From a bacterium (lineage in GTDB: Bacteria; Myxococcota_A; UBA9160; UBA4427), in the NCBI GenBank assembly GCA_024742285.1, contig JANSYR010000002.1, positions 124,001-188,000 on the forward strand: a stretch of DNA of 64,000 bases. Reading direction: 5' to 3'. The translations under genes and the position numbers were made by a program. The notes beneath the pieces are model-generated. The model was given only the letters and a program-made list of their open reading frames with translations. It made no database searches and had not been told where the DNA came from. Below, piece by piece: positions 23,532-33,200 of this stretch (position 1 is its first letter; the number at the start of each line of letters is the position of its first letter).

Positions 23532-23560
23532 TTGACGTACCCGAAAGGCTGCGTATATCT
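23532..23560 (+). promoter_or_regulatory. Sigma70-type promoter in front of the capsid gene
   Basis: TTGACG (23532-23537) is followed after 16 bp by TATATC (23554-23559) or after 17 bp by ATATCT. It lies in a 161-nt gap, the longest in the late region, and leaves a leader of about 115 nt before the capsid ATG. The leader has short GC-rich dyads (GCCGctctatCGGC; CCGGGttCCCCGG). It would boost capsid expression above its neighbours. Confidence 0.6.
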
Positions 23561-23682
23561 TTTCGGAGTCCCAGAGAAGCCGCTCTATCGGCGGTCCTGC
23601 GGTTGCTTTCGAGCGATCGTGGTCCCGGGTTCCCCGGAGAAGCCACGCAAACCAAGCGTGAACCTTCTACGAGGAATCCAAC

Positions 23683-24558
23683 ATGGCCGATATCGACGCT
23701 GGCGCCATCTACTCGTACGAACGCCGGACCGAGATGCTCCTTCAGCAGGAGGACTCTCGTTTCGAGCCGTACGTCTTCATCCCCGAGACTGCCACGGGGA
23801 AGAAGAAGATGATCGTCGAACAGTACGGGCAGGTCGAAGCCGCCGAGGTCACTCAGCGCTATCAGGCTGCGACGTTCACCGAAGTCCCGCATGACTCTCG
23901 GTGGGTGACGCCCCGCGACTACTTCATCAACTCGCCGGTGGACGAGTTCGACGTGCAGCGTCGGCTCACCGATCCGACGGGGAACTACCAGAAGTCGCAG
24001 GTCGCCGGCATCAAGCGAAAGCAGGACGATGCATGCATCACCGGCTTCTTCGCCGACGCGATGACCGGTGAGGACGGCAATACGACCGTCACGTTCGCCG
24101 CGGACGGCGGGCAGACGGTCGCCGTCGGGTCCACCGGCATGACCATCGACAAGATGCGGTCGGGCAAGACCAATCTCCGCGCCTCCGAGGCGCTGGAGAA
24201 GGGCGACATGGTGATCATGGCGATCGCCGCGCAGCAGCACGACGACCTCATGAGTCAGACGCAGCTGATCAACCTCGACTACGCCAGTCGGCCCCGTCTC
24301 GAGGACGACGAGATCGTCTCGTTCCTCGGAACGAAGGTCATCGACAGCCAGCGGCTCGCGCTGAACGCCTCCGGGCACCAGCGCATCCCGATGTGGTGCA
24401 AGTCGGGGATGGCCCTCCAGAAGTGGAAGGGCGTCTCGGTCAAGGTCGAGAACCGGCCCGACCTCGTGAACACCAAGCAGATCAAGACCATCGCGACCTT
24501 CGACGCCACACGGCTCCAGGGCGGCAAGGTCAACGAGATCGTCTGCGCCATCCCGTAA
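23683..24558 (+). CDS. Major capsid protein
   Basis: A 291-aa protein with GAGGAATCC before its ATG. It follows scaffold and precedes a small structural gene and tail tube genes. The first 40 residues (YSYERRTEMLLQQEDSRFEP) and the SRWVTPRDYFINSPVD segment resemble the capsid family of temperate podoviruses; a central TGEDGNTTVTFAADGG loop could be the E-loop or an inserted hairpin. HK97-fold is expected but not shown. A phage GroES-like gene upstream may serve its folding. Confidence 0.87.
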   Translation: MADIDAGAIYSYERRTEMLLQQEDSRFEPYVFIPETATGKKKMIVEQYGQVEAAEVTQRYQAATFTEVPHDSRWVTPRDYFINSPVDEFDVQRRLTDPTGNYQKSQVAGIKRKQDDACITGFFADAMTGEDGNTTVTFAADGGQTVAVGSTGMTIDKMRSGKTNLRASEALEKGDMVIMAIAAQQHDDLMSQTQLINLDYASRPRLEDDEIVSFLGTKVIDSQRLALNASGHQRIPMWCKSGMALQKWKGVSVKVENRPDLVNTKQIKTIATFDATRLQGGKVNEIVCAIP

Positions 24559-24573
24559 GGGGAGGAGAGAACC

Positions 24574-25098
24574 ATGGCTGAATTCTTCTCGAATCAGTTC
24601 GCGCCTGCGGGCACGGAGACGGCCTCTCCGGAGACGGGCTACCGCATCCCGAAGGGTGAGGGTGGCGGAGGCGGCAACCGTGTCGTCGCGCGTCTCACGA
24701 CGGACGGCACCACCGCGGCCGACGTGTTCCGCATGATCCCGAACGTGCGTTCCGACGCGCGGATCTGGTCTATGCAGGCTCAGGTCGCCTCGACGCCTTC
24801 GGCGGGCGACATCGATGTCGGTCTGCACCTCTCGGGGTTCAACCACGACGGTGCGGTCGTCGATGCCGACCTCTTCGAAGATGGTCAGTCGGTCACGTCG
24901 GGCCTCTCGCTCGCGGACGTGTTCACGGGCGCCAGCCTGACGAACCTCGACCGCGGCAAGGCGCTGTGGGAGCTCCTGGGTCTCTCCGAGGACCCGGGCG
25001 TGCTCTACGACATCACCGTCACCACGGCGACGGGCTGGACGACGGCGTCGGCGGTCGAGTTCCTGCTGACGGCCGAGTTCCTCGAGCAGGGCGTCTAG
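24574..25098 (+). CDS. Structural protein, possible capsid decoration protein
   Basis: A 174-aa protein beginning AEFFSNQFAPAGTETASP, with a Gly-rich linker (GEGGGGGN) and a beta-rich body (DIDVGLHLSGFNHDGAVVD, VLYDITVTTATGWTTASA). Position right after the capsid gene (15 nt) and beta composition suggest a decoration or head-completion protein. No family recognised. Confidence 0.65.
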   Translation: MAEFFSNQFAPAGTETASPETGYRIPKGEGGGGGNRVVARLTTDGTTAADVFRMIPNVRSDARIWSMQAQVASTPSAGDIDVGLHLSGFNHDGAVVDADLFEDGQSVTSGLSLADVFTGASLTNLDRGKALWELLGLSEDPGVLYDITVTTATGWTTASAVEFLLTAEFLEQGV

Positions 25099-25107
25099 GG
25101 GGTCGTC

Positions 25108-25293
25108 ATGGCTGCACGACTCATGGCCGTCACCGGTCAGCAGGACATGAGCACGATCGCGTCGGTCGCCGCGGGTTCCGACCCGGGCACCGACATCATC
25201 ACGATCCAGTTCGACGACTCGGACGACAAGTCCACGAGGCGAGCGGCGCTCACCCGTGCCCTGGAGGTCCTCACGGAGGAGGGGTGGCTCTAA
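25108..25293 (+). CDS. Small structural-region protein, unknown function
   Basis: A 61-aa acidic protein, AARLMAVTGQQDMSTIASVA at the start and RRAALTRALEVLTEEGWL at the end. It sits between the putative decoration gene and tail tubular A; its TAA is followed directly by the GTG of the next gene. Probably a minor virion or assembly factor. Confidence 0.6.
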   Translation: MAARLMAVTGQQDMSTIASVAAGSDPGTDIITIQFDDSDDKSTRRAALTRALEVLTEEGWL

Positions 25294-25920
25294 GTGCCGT
25301 CACAGGTCGGAATCTGCAATATCGCGCTGCGACTCATCGGGGCAGGCAGAATCGTCTCCCTCGACGAGGATTCCGAGGCGGCTCGCGCCTGTAGCGACCT
25401 CTACGAGGCGACTCGTGAAGAGCTCCTGCGCACTCATCTGTGGCGGTTCGCTCGGAAGCGGGAAGCTCTGCCCGCTTCCAGCACCGCCCCTCTCTTCGGG
25501 TACGACGCGGCTTTCCCCAAGCCGGCCGACTGCCTGCACGTCTTCGCGGTCGACGCCGGGCGCTACGCAACGCGTGGCGTCCGGTGGACCGTGGAGGGGG
25601 ACAACGTCCTCGCCAACGCGTCGGCACCCCTGAACATCCTCTACGCGGAGGACGTGACCGAAGCCGGGCGGTTCGATCCGCTCTTCGCTCAGACTTTTTC
25701 GCACCTCCTCGCGGCGTATCTCTGCGAGCCGCTCACCCAGAGCAACACGAAGAAGCAGCTGATCGAGCGCGATCTCGATCGCGTCTACTCCCAGGCGATC
25801 GCGGCCGATGCTCTCGAGTCCATCGAGATGATCGAAGCCGACGGAGTCTGGATCACGAGCCGCTACTACACGGGCGGCACGATCGATCCGACCATCGTCT
25901 GGGATGCGTGGGTCTGGTAG
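25294..25920 (+). CDS. Tail tubular protein A (T7 gp11-like)
   Basis: A 208-aa protein from GTG. The N-terminal VGICNIALRLIGAGRIVSL and the run DLYEATREELLRTHLWRFAR are the hallmark of T7 gp11-type gatekeepers (an L-x-x-H-x-W-x-F segment). It would form the ring below the portal. The TAG shares its last base with the GTG of tail tubular B. Length is near that of T7 gp11 (196 aa). Confidence 0.88.
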   Translation: MPSQVGICNIALRLIGAGRIVSLDEDSEAARACSDLYEATREELLRTHLWRFARKREALPASSTAPLFGYDAAFPKPADCLHVFAVDAGRYATRGVRWTVEGDNVLANASAPLNILYAEDVTEAGRFDPLFAQTFSHLLAAYLCEPLTQSNTKKQLIERDLDRVYSQAIAADALESIEMIEADGVWITSRYYTGGTIDPTIVWDAWVW

Positions 25921-28208
25921 TGCCCCGGGCTGCCCCCGCCATCACCCGGATGAACGCCGGGAAGCTCTCTCCGCAGGTCGGTGCACGCATCGATCCGCAG
26001 ATCCGCCCGTTCTACGACGCAGGCGCACAGGTCCTCAAGAACTTCATCGCGATGGTCGAGGGGCCGATCATCAAGCGGCCGGGCTTTGTCTACATCCGGC
26101 CCGCGCACCTCCAGAATACGAGCTTCAAGCTCGTCCCCTTCTACAACGCTGCGAGCCGCTTCGTGCTCGAGGTGAGCGGCACGGACTCCACCTCGGACTG
26201 CGAGGTCCGATTTCTCCAGGACGGCGTTGCAGCGGCGGAGACGGCGCAGTCTCTCACCGGATCGCCGACCGCCGCGAACCCCGTATCGATTCCGCTCACG
26301 TCGCACGGGTATTCGACGGGTGACGAGGTGCTGATCGCGGGCTCGGCAATGTCGGAGCTGAACGGCCGCTACTTCTCGATCACGGTCACGGGGCTGAACG
26401 CCTTTACGCTGGACGGAGAAGACGGAACGGGAAGGTCGACCGGGGCGGGAGGTACTGCCGCGAAGACGTACCACGTTCGTCCCTTCCTGACGGGCGATCT
26501 CCGAACGATCCAATGGGAGCAGGACCAGGACGTGCTCTACCTCGTCCACTCGAGTCGCCCGCCGACGTGGTACAGCCCGAACGCCCACAACGATTGGGAG
26601 TTCGACGGTCTCTTCGCCGGAAACGATTGGCCGCTCTTCGAGTTCGACTCGACCTCCGGCGTCACCATGCAGGCGTCCGCGACCGTGGGATCGATCACTC
26701 TCACGGCCTCCTCTGCGATCTTCACCGCCGAGCACGTGGGGCGAGCCGTTCGGCTGACCGACATCACCACGGGCATCGGGACGGTCGATCAAGACTCCGG
26801 GGGTGAAGGCTTCGTCGAGATCGACTCGGTGACCTCACCCCCATCGACTACCGCCTCTGCGACCGTGCGCTCGACGCTCGACGCGAACGTCGTTTCTTCG
26901 CCGACGACGCGATGGGCGTGGAGCGTCGTGGGCAACCCGACGGCGATTGCCTCCTTCGATGATCGTCTCTGGCTCAGCGGAATCGAAGGCTACGAGGGCC
27001 AGATCTGGGCCTCTCGCATCGGATCGATCCTGAATCCGGAGTCCTTCGCTCGCAACGCGACCGATGTGGGTGCCCTTCACTTCCGACTCCAGAAGGGTGG
27101 AAATCAGGAGGTGCGCTGGCTGCGCGGCATGGACGAGGTGCTCATCGTCGGCACCGCGAGCGATGAGCAGACGGTGACCTCGATCGACTCCACGGCGGCG
27201 ATTGCGGCCGGGAACATCAAGGCCCGGCGCAGGTCGGCTCGGGGGGCTCGGGATGGCGCCGACGCGGTCGAAGTCGACGATCGCGTGATCTTCGTCCACC
27301 GCGCGGGACGGAAGGCCTACGATTTTCGGTACCGGATCGAGCTGAACGAGGTGACTGCCTCTGATCTCACCAAGCTCTCGCGCGAGTCGACGCAGAAGAA
27401 GCTCGCCGAGATGCAGTACCAGCAGGAGCCCTACAACGTCATCTGGAATCGGATGGACGACGGCTCGATCACGGCGCTGACCTACGACCAACGGGAGCTT
27501 GTGGCGGCGTGGCAGGACGTGGAGCTAGGGGGCGGTCCCACCCTTCTGTCTCACTGCATTCTCCCGTCCGACACGGATTCGTCGGACGAGGTCTGGGCCA
27601 TCACGGAGCGCACGATCAACGGATCCGCGCAGCAGTACATCGAGCGCATGAACCCCTTCTGGGAGGAGGGCGACGCGCTCGAAACTTGCGTCTTCGTCGA
27701 CTGCGCGTGGACCTACGACGGTGCTGCCGCGACGACGTTCTCCGGCCTCGACCATCTGGAAGGTGAAACCGTCTGGGTTCTCGCGGACGGTGTCCGACTG
27801 GACGACGTGACGATCGCGGACGGCTCGTTCTCGATCTCGACTGCCGCGTCGCAGCTGGCGGTCGGCTACGGCTACGACGCCGACTATCTGTCGATGCCGA
27901 TCGAGGCTGGATCAGCCGACGGCACGTCGCAGGGCAAGCTCGGCTCGATCGCACGGATCATGCTCCGGCTCTACCAGACGGGCGAGGGACTCTTCTACGG
28001 CCGGACGCTCGACGACGATGACCTTAGAGTCGTCCCGATCCGTGCAGTGGGTGACGCGATGGACACTCCTGTCCCGGTCTTCGACGGGGACAAGGACGAT
28101 CTCTTGATGCCGGCGCACCAGGAGCAGCGGCGCACCGTCGCGCTCCGTCATAGGGCGCCGCTTCCCTGCACCATCGTCGGCGCGTTCCCGCGCCTGGAGG
28201 CGCGGTAG
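25920..28208 (+). CDS. Tail tubular protein B (T7 gp12-like nozzle)
   Basis: A 762-aa protein from a GTG overlapping the previous stop. The start, ITRMNAGKLSPQVGARIDPQ then GAQVLKNFIAMVEGPIIKRP and GFVYI, is typical for nozzle proteins (an N-x-G-x-L-S-P motif and R-x-G). The body is beta-propeller-like (FDDRLWLSGIEGYEGQIWAS, VIFVHRAGRKAYDFRY). It would form the tip of the short tail. Length fits T7 gp12 (794 aa). Confidence 0.9.
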   Translation: MPRAAPAITRMNAGKLSPQVGARIDPQIRPFYDAGAQVLKNFIAMVEGPIIKRPGFVYIRPAHLQNTSFKLVPFYNAASRFVLEVSGTDSTSDCEVRFLQDGVAAAETAQSLTGSPTAANPVSIPLTSHGYSTGDEVLIAGSAMSELNGRYFSITVTGLNAFTLDGEDGTGRSTGAGGTAAKTYHVRPFLTGDLRTIQWEQDQDVLYLVHSSRPPTWYSPNAHNDWEFDGLFAGNDWPLFEFDSTSGVTMQASATVGSITLTASSAIFTAEHVGRAVRLTDITTGIGTVDQDSGGEGFVEIDSVTSPPSTTASATVRSTLDANVVSSPTTRWAWSVVGNPTAIASFDDRLWLSGIEGYEGQIWASRIGSILNPESFARNATDVGALHFRLQKGGNQEVRWLRGMDEVLIVGTASDEQTVTSIDSTAAIAAGNIKARRRSARGARDGADAVEVDDRVIFVHRAGRKAYDFRYRIELNEVTASDLTKLSRESTQKKLAEMQYQQEPYNVIWNRMDDGSITALTYDQRELVAAWQDVELGGGPTLLSHCILPSDTDSSDEVWAITERTINGSAQQYIERMNPFWEEGDALETCVFVDCAWTYDGAAATTFSGLDHLEGETVWVLADGVRLDDVTIADGSFSISTAASQLAVGYGYDADYLSMPIEAGSADGTSQGKLGSIARIMLRLYQTGEGLFYGRTLDDDDLRVVPIRAVGDAMDTPVPVFDGDKDDLLMPAHQEQRRTVALRHRAPLPCTIVGAFPRLEAR

Positions 28209-28754
28209 ATGGCCGCGGTGGCCCTTGGCGTCGGATCGCTTCTTGTGGGGTCGAGTATTGGCAGCTCGGTCTTCTCGTCGATCGGTTTCGGCAAGCGATC
28301 CAAGGCAGAAGAAGAAGCCGAGCAGCTCGCAGCGCTGATCGCACGGGAGCGGACGCGCGTCTCGGCCGCGCGCTCACGTCGGCAATCGGCACGCACGCTC
28401 GCGTGGCAGCGGGGCATGGTGGGCCGAAGCGGCGTGTCGCTCGAGGGGTCACAGATCGATCTCCTAACGGAGAACGCGAAAGAACTGGAAATGACCGCGA
28501 TCTACATCGAGCGGTTCGGCGAGCTTGAAGCAGAAGCCGCGGAGGCCCGCGCCGACAGCATCGAAGAAGCGGCACGCATCGGAAAGGTGCTGGGGGTTCT
28601 TCAGGGCGTCACGAACGCCGGATCCATCGCCTACAGCATGTTTGGCACGCCCGGCGGTGCCGGGAGTGGGGTTACGACTGATCCGCGCCCTGAACAGACG
28701 CCGGCGCAGCGTGCGAACTCCAACTCCTTGTATCGGAATCGGATCCAGCGATGA
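28209..28754 (+). CDS. Internal virion protein, gp14-like
   Basis: A 181-aa protein with an N-terminal hydrophobic stretch (GVGSLLVGSSIGSSVFSS), then a long Ala/Arg/Glu-rich helix (RERTRVSAARSRRQSARTL) and a second hydrophobic Gly-rich part near 135-155. Size and build match T7 gp14, which forms the outer-membrane part of the ejection channel. It sits in the standard place after tail tubular B and overlaps the next gene by 4 nt. Confidence 0.75.
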   Translation: MAAVALGVGSLLVGSSIGSSVFSSIGFGKRSKAEEEAEQLAALIARERTRVSAARSRRQSARTLAWQRGMVGRSGVSLEGSQIDLLTENAKELEMTAIYIERFGELEAEAAEARADSIEEAARIGKVLGVLQGVTNAGSIAYSMFGTPGGAGSGVTTDPRPEQTPAQRANSNSLYRNRIQR

Positions 28755-30274
28755 GGATCCAGCGACTCATCGCCGCAGAGACGCCGATCGCCCCGCGGCC
28801 CACCGGCGAGCAGTTCGGGGCCGCTGAGGGACGCGCTGTCCAGCGGCTTGGGAACGAACTGGGGCGCACGGCGCAGCTCGCTTCGCAGATATTCGACAGC
28901 TACCAGCAACAGGTCGCCACGTCGCGGGGCCTCGACGCCGAGGACCAGCTCCGGCGCTTCGCCGAGGAGCAGGAGCAGAATCCCGACTTCGAATCGCGCG
29001 AACGCGTCTTCCTCGAGCGGGCCGCCGAGCTCCGGTCCGAGCTCGGGCGCGGTCTCACCCCGCGTCGCCGTGTCGACTTCGAGCGGATCCTGTCGCAGGC
29101 CCGGAACCGGCACGCCGTGACGGTGCGTGCGGGAGCCAGAGGGGCGGCACTCCAGGCGGCAGAGATCGAGACCAACGAGATCCTGCGAAAAGCCGCCGTC
29201 ACGGTCGCGAACTCGGACGATCCGCTCGACCAGATGACCGCCCATGGCGAGGGTCGGAAGGCGATTCAGGACTTCGGCGAGAACTTCGGGCAGACGCCGG
29301 AGCGTATCGAGGAGTCTCTGCGGGGCTTCGACCGCATGATCGGAGACGCCGTCTTTGTCCAGAAGCTCCGCGAGGATCCGGTCCACGCCTACAACCTGCT
29401 CGAGGAGCCCGGGGCAGGGCTCACCGTGGGGCGCACGCCGGCCGAGATCGAGCAGATGCGGACTCGGGCGATCAACGAGGTCGAGTCCCGGATCCTGCGC
29501 GCGGACCAGATGGAGCTCACGCGGATTCGGAAGGCCGAAGCAGCCCGAAAGGAAGCGGCGCGCGACGTGATGGTTTCGATCGCGACCGAGGCCCGCACCG
29601 AAGAGGGCGTGAGCGTCGACTTCATCCGGGACAACGCCGATCTCCTGGGCGGCGAAAAGGCCATCGAGCTCATGGAATGGGCCGTCAACACCGGTGGGCG
29701 CATTCAGCGGACGAAGGTGGATCCCAACGTCCTTGAGGCGCTCCGCGCGCGCGCGGCGTCTGGCGAGGACGTGACGGGCGAGATCTTCGACGAGGAGGTC
29801 GCGGGGAACCTCGGGCCGGCCGAACGAAACGCGCTGCTCACCATCAACGACGACCGGTTCGACCCGGCCTTCGACTATCTCGACGGCGCGATCTCCGAAT
29901 TCACGCGTGGACCCGCCCGGCAGCGCGTCAACGAAGCGAAGGCAGAGATGGTTCTCTGGGCAGCCAACCATCCGGAGGCGTCCCGCGCCGACGCCCTGGA
30001 ACAAGCGCGGGAGATCGCAGAACGCGCCCAGATCTACGACACGAGCAAGATGCGAGTCGCCAAGTTGCCGCCGCCGTTCGCGGTCTTCGAAGAAGACGGG
30101 CGAACGATGCGGGCGAACGAGACAGAACAGGCTCTCACCGAGCGTCTTCTCTCGGGCGACATGGACGAGGACGAGTTCGATCGCGCGATGGATCAGTACG
30201 AGGCGTACATGGAGGCGCAGCGGGCCGAGCAGTCGCGCGCGGTCGAGCGTGACGCGACGGAGGGCAATCGGTGA
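28751..30274 (+). CDS. Internal virion protein, gp15-like
   Basis: A 507-aa, almost entirely helical protein, rich in Arg and Glu. The first 60 residues (IAPRPTGEQFGAAEGRAVQR, GRTAQLASQIFDSY) are of a type common in DNA-ejection proteins. The gp14-gp15-gp16 order of T7 is preserved around it. It would build the periplasmic tube after injection. Element B carries a protein of similar build at 54136-55845. Confidence 0.75.
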   Translation: MRIQRLIAAETPIAPRPTGEQFGAAEGRAVQRLGNELGRTAQLASQIFDSYQQQVATSRGLDAEDQLRRFAEEQEQNPDFESRERVFLERAAELRSELGRGLTPRRRVDFERILSQARNRHAVTVRAGARGAALQAAEIETNEILRKAAVTVANSDDPLDQMTAHGEGRKAIQDFGENFGQTPERIEESLRGFDRMIGDAVFVQKLREDPVHAYNLLEEPGAGLTVGRTPAEIEQMRTRAINEVESRILRADQMELTRIRKAEAARKEAARDVMVSIATEARTEEGVSVDFIRDNADLLGGEKAIELMEWAVNTGGRIQRTKVDPNVLEALRARAASGEDVTGEIFDEEVAGNLGPAERNALLTINDDRFDPAFDYLDGAISEFTRGPARQRVNEAKAEMVLWAANHPEASRADALEQAREIAERAQIYDTSKMRVAKLPPPFAVFEEDGRTMRANETEQALTERLLSGDMDEDEFDRAMDQYEAYMEAQRAEQSRAVERDATEGNR

Positions 30275-33200
30275 GCACTCCGATCGAACCCCACGCCAAC
30301 GTCATGCAGGCCCATGCCGAGCGCGAAGAGACGCAGCGCAAGGCCGCTCGCCGAGAGCGCATGATTGCGGAATACCGAGAGCGGCAGGCGGCTCTCGCAG
30401 CCGAAGCGGCACCCGCCGCACCTCCCGGCGGCGGTGACGGCGATGACGACGACGACAAGCCGTTCGACCTTGGTTCCCTCTCGGGCGGACCGCACGGCGA
30501 GCACGCGCCGGGGGCGATGGAGTCCGCGAGCCGCGCGGGGGGCGTGGCGCACAGCCTCGTCCCCTACCCGACGCAGATCGCGGGGGCGCTGCTCGACGCT
30601 GCGCAGGAGGCCCCGGCGGCCCTCGTCGACATGAGCGACTGGCTCGGCGAGAAGCTCAACCTGCCGGGCGACATGGGGGCGATCGTCGGAGACGAAGAAT
30701 GGGGAATCCGGCACGACGTTGTCGATGCGATTCAGGCGCTCGTCCCCGACATCGAAGAGCGAGAGGACGGCGGCGGGGCGGCCGCGCGCGGCATCGCGCA
30801 GTTCATCGCGGGGTTCGCCCTCACGCGAAAGCTCCCGGGCATGGAGAAGCTCGCGGCGGCTGGGCGAACCGGACAGATCACTTCCGCGGCGCTTCGCGGC
30901 GCCGTGGCGGACTTCGCGGTGTTCGACCCGCACGAGGATCGGCTCTCGAATCTGATTCAGGAGTTCCCCGCCCTCGAGAACCCGGTCTCCGAGTACCTCG
31001 CCGCCGATCCTGACGACGGCGAGGCAGAAGGCCGCTTCAAGAATGCGCTCGAAGGGCTCGGTCTGGGCGTCGCGCTCGACGGGCTCTTCCTCGGCGTCCG
31101 AGCGATCCGGAACGCGAGGCGCGGCGCGGCCGAGGTCACCGAGCCGTTCGAGTCGATGGCGCGTGAGGTCGAGGTGCTCGACGAGCGGGTCACGCTCCAG
31201 AAGCAGCGATTCGACGAGCTTCTCGGCGACCCCGAGGCCCCGATCTTCGACATCACGCCTGCCCGGGTCTCCCCTGACGAGATCGCCGAAAGCGGTGCGA
31301 CCGGATCCGCGCGGGCCCCGGCGGCGGCCGCCCGCGGCGCCAAGGGGGAAGAGGGCGCCGAGTACGTGATCAACTGGTCGCGGATCGACGAGGCCGACGA
31401 CGTCAAGGCGATCATGCAGGACATCGCCAACGCGTCGAAGGAAGAGATCGACGCAGTCCGCGGACCGAAGATGCGCTTCGCCCAGGTCGAGGCCGAGGCG
31501 GGCGAGATGAACGCCTTCGAGGTGCTGAAGCATCGCCGCGAGCTGAATGGCGCGGCTCTTCCCCCGGCCGAGGCCACCGCCCTGCGCGCTCTGTTCGTGA
31601 CGTCAGGCCGAAAGGTGCGCGAGCTCGCGGCGGCGGTGCGCGCCGATCCCGGGTCCGAGATCAACCAGATCGCGTTTCGCAAGATGATGTCGATCCACAA
31701 CCTGATCCAGGCCGAGGCGTTGGCCGATCAGGCAGCGGCCGCGCGCACCTTCGCGGCTCGCCGGATCCCTGTCGGCGACACGCCCGAGTTCATGCAGCAG
31801 ATGGAAGAGCTGACCGGCCTCTACGCCACCGGGACCGACACCCTCGACATCGCTGATCGGGTGCTGCGGTACGAACGCATGGGAAGGCAGGACGCAATCG
31901 CGCCATTCGTCTACGGCACTCCCTGGGCTAAGACGCAGGATGGCATTGCCCAGCTCTGGTATCTGAGCTTGCTCTCCGGGCCGCACACGCACGCGCGAAA
32001 CTTCATCTCGAATACCACCGTTCTGCCCCTCCAGGTCATGGAGCGGCGCGTGGCGTCTTTCCTCTCGCAGCACGGAGGGAGCGGCGAGGTCGCCACCGAA
32101 GAGGCGGCGGCGATGCTGACGGGCATGTGGGAGGGAATCCGGAAGGCACTCCGCGTCTCCGCCGCCGGTCGGCAGGTGCTCCGCGACGGCCTCGAGCAGC
32201 CGGCGTTCGCTGGGGACGCGATCCGCGAGAATGCCGACGAGTTCGGGACCTTCTACCAGTCACTCGCGACAGGTCGTTCCGGCTTCGGCTCCGGAAAGGT
32301 CGACGAACGGGTGCTCGGGGCGTTTGACCCGGAGAAGTGGGAGATGTCGCGAACCACGCCGATGGGCGCCGTGATGTCCGTGTTCGATACCGCGACTGCG
32401 ATGCCGACGCGCGCGCTGGCCGCAGGCGACGAGATCTTCAAGACGGCGAACTTCATGGCCGAGCTCCACGCGCAAGCGACGCGCCGCGTCGCGGCTGAGG
32501 TCAAGGCGGGCCGCATCGCGCCGGACGACTATCTCGACGAGGTGACGCGCCTCGTGAACGAGCCCGACAAGGCCATGCGGCTCCAGGCGATGCAGTTCGC
32601 GGACGAGTCGACGTTCACGAACACGCCGCCGCGAGGGTCCACGATCCATCGCGCGATGCGCTCGCTCGCCAATATTCCTGTCGTCGGGCGAGTCACGATG
32701 GCGTTCGTTCGGACGCCCTACAACATTGGACGATTCACCTTTCGCCGTACGCCGATCGCTCTCGCCATGCGTTCCTACCGGGATGCGATCGAGGCTGGAG
32801 GGCGAGAAGCCGAGCTCGCCCGCGCGCAGATGCTCACAGGAACAGCTCTTCTAGCTGTCTTCACCGATCTCGCGTTGCAGGGGCGACTCACCGGGAACGG
32901 CCCGCCAGACTCGAAGGAGCGTGCGCACCTGCGACGGATGGGGTGGCGCCCCAACTCGATAATGCTGGGCAGCGTCGAGGACGACACGGCTCGCTTCTAC
33001 AGCTACCGGGGCCTGGAGCCTGTAGCAGGCTTGCTCGGAATGGCTGCCAACACCACTGAAATCCTCGCTGCCGCCGCGCACGAGGACGACCCGGAACTCG
33101 ACGAGCTAGTGATCGCGTCGTCGCTGGCCATCGCGAATCAGATGACGGCCGCGAACTACATGCAGGGTGTCTCCGGAATCCTCGAAGCCATGAACCAGCC

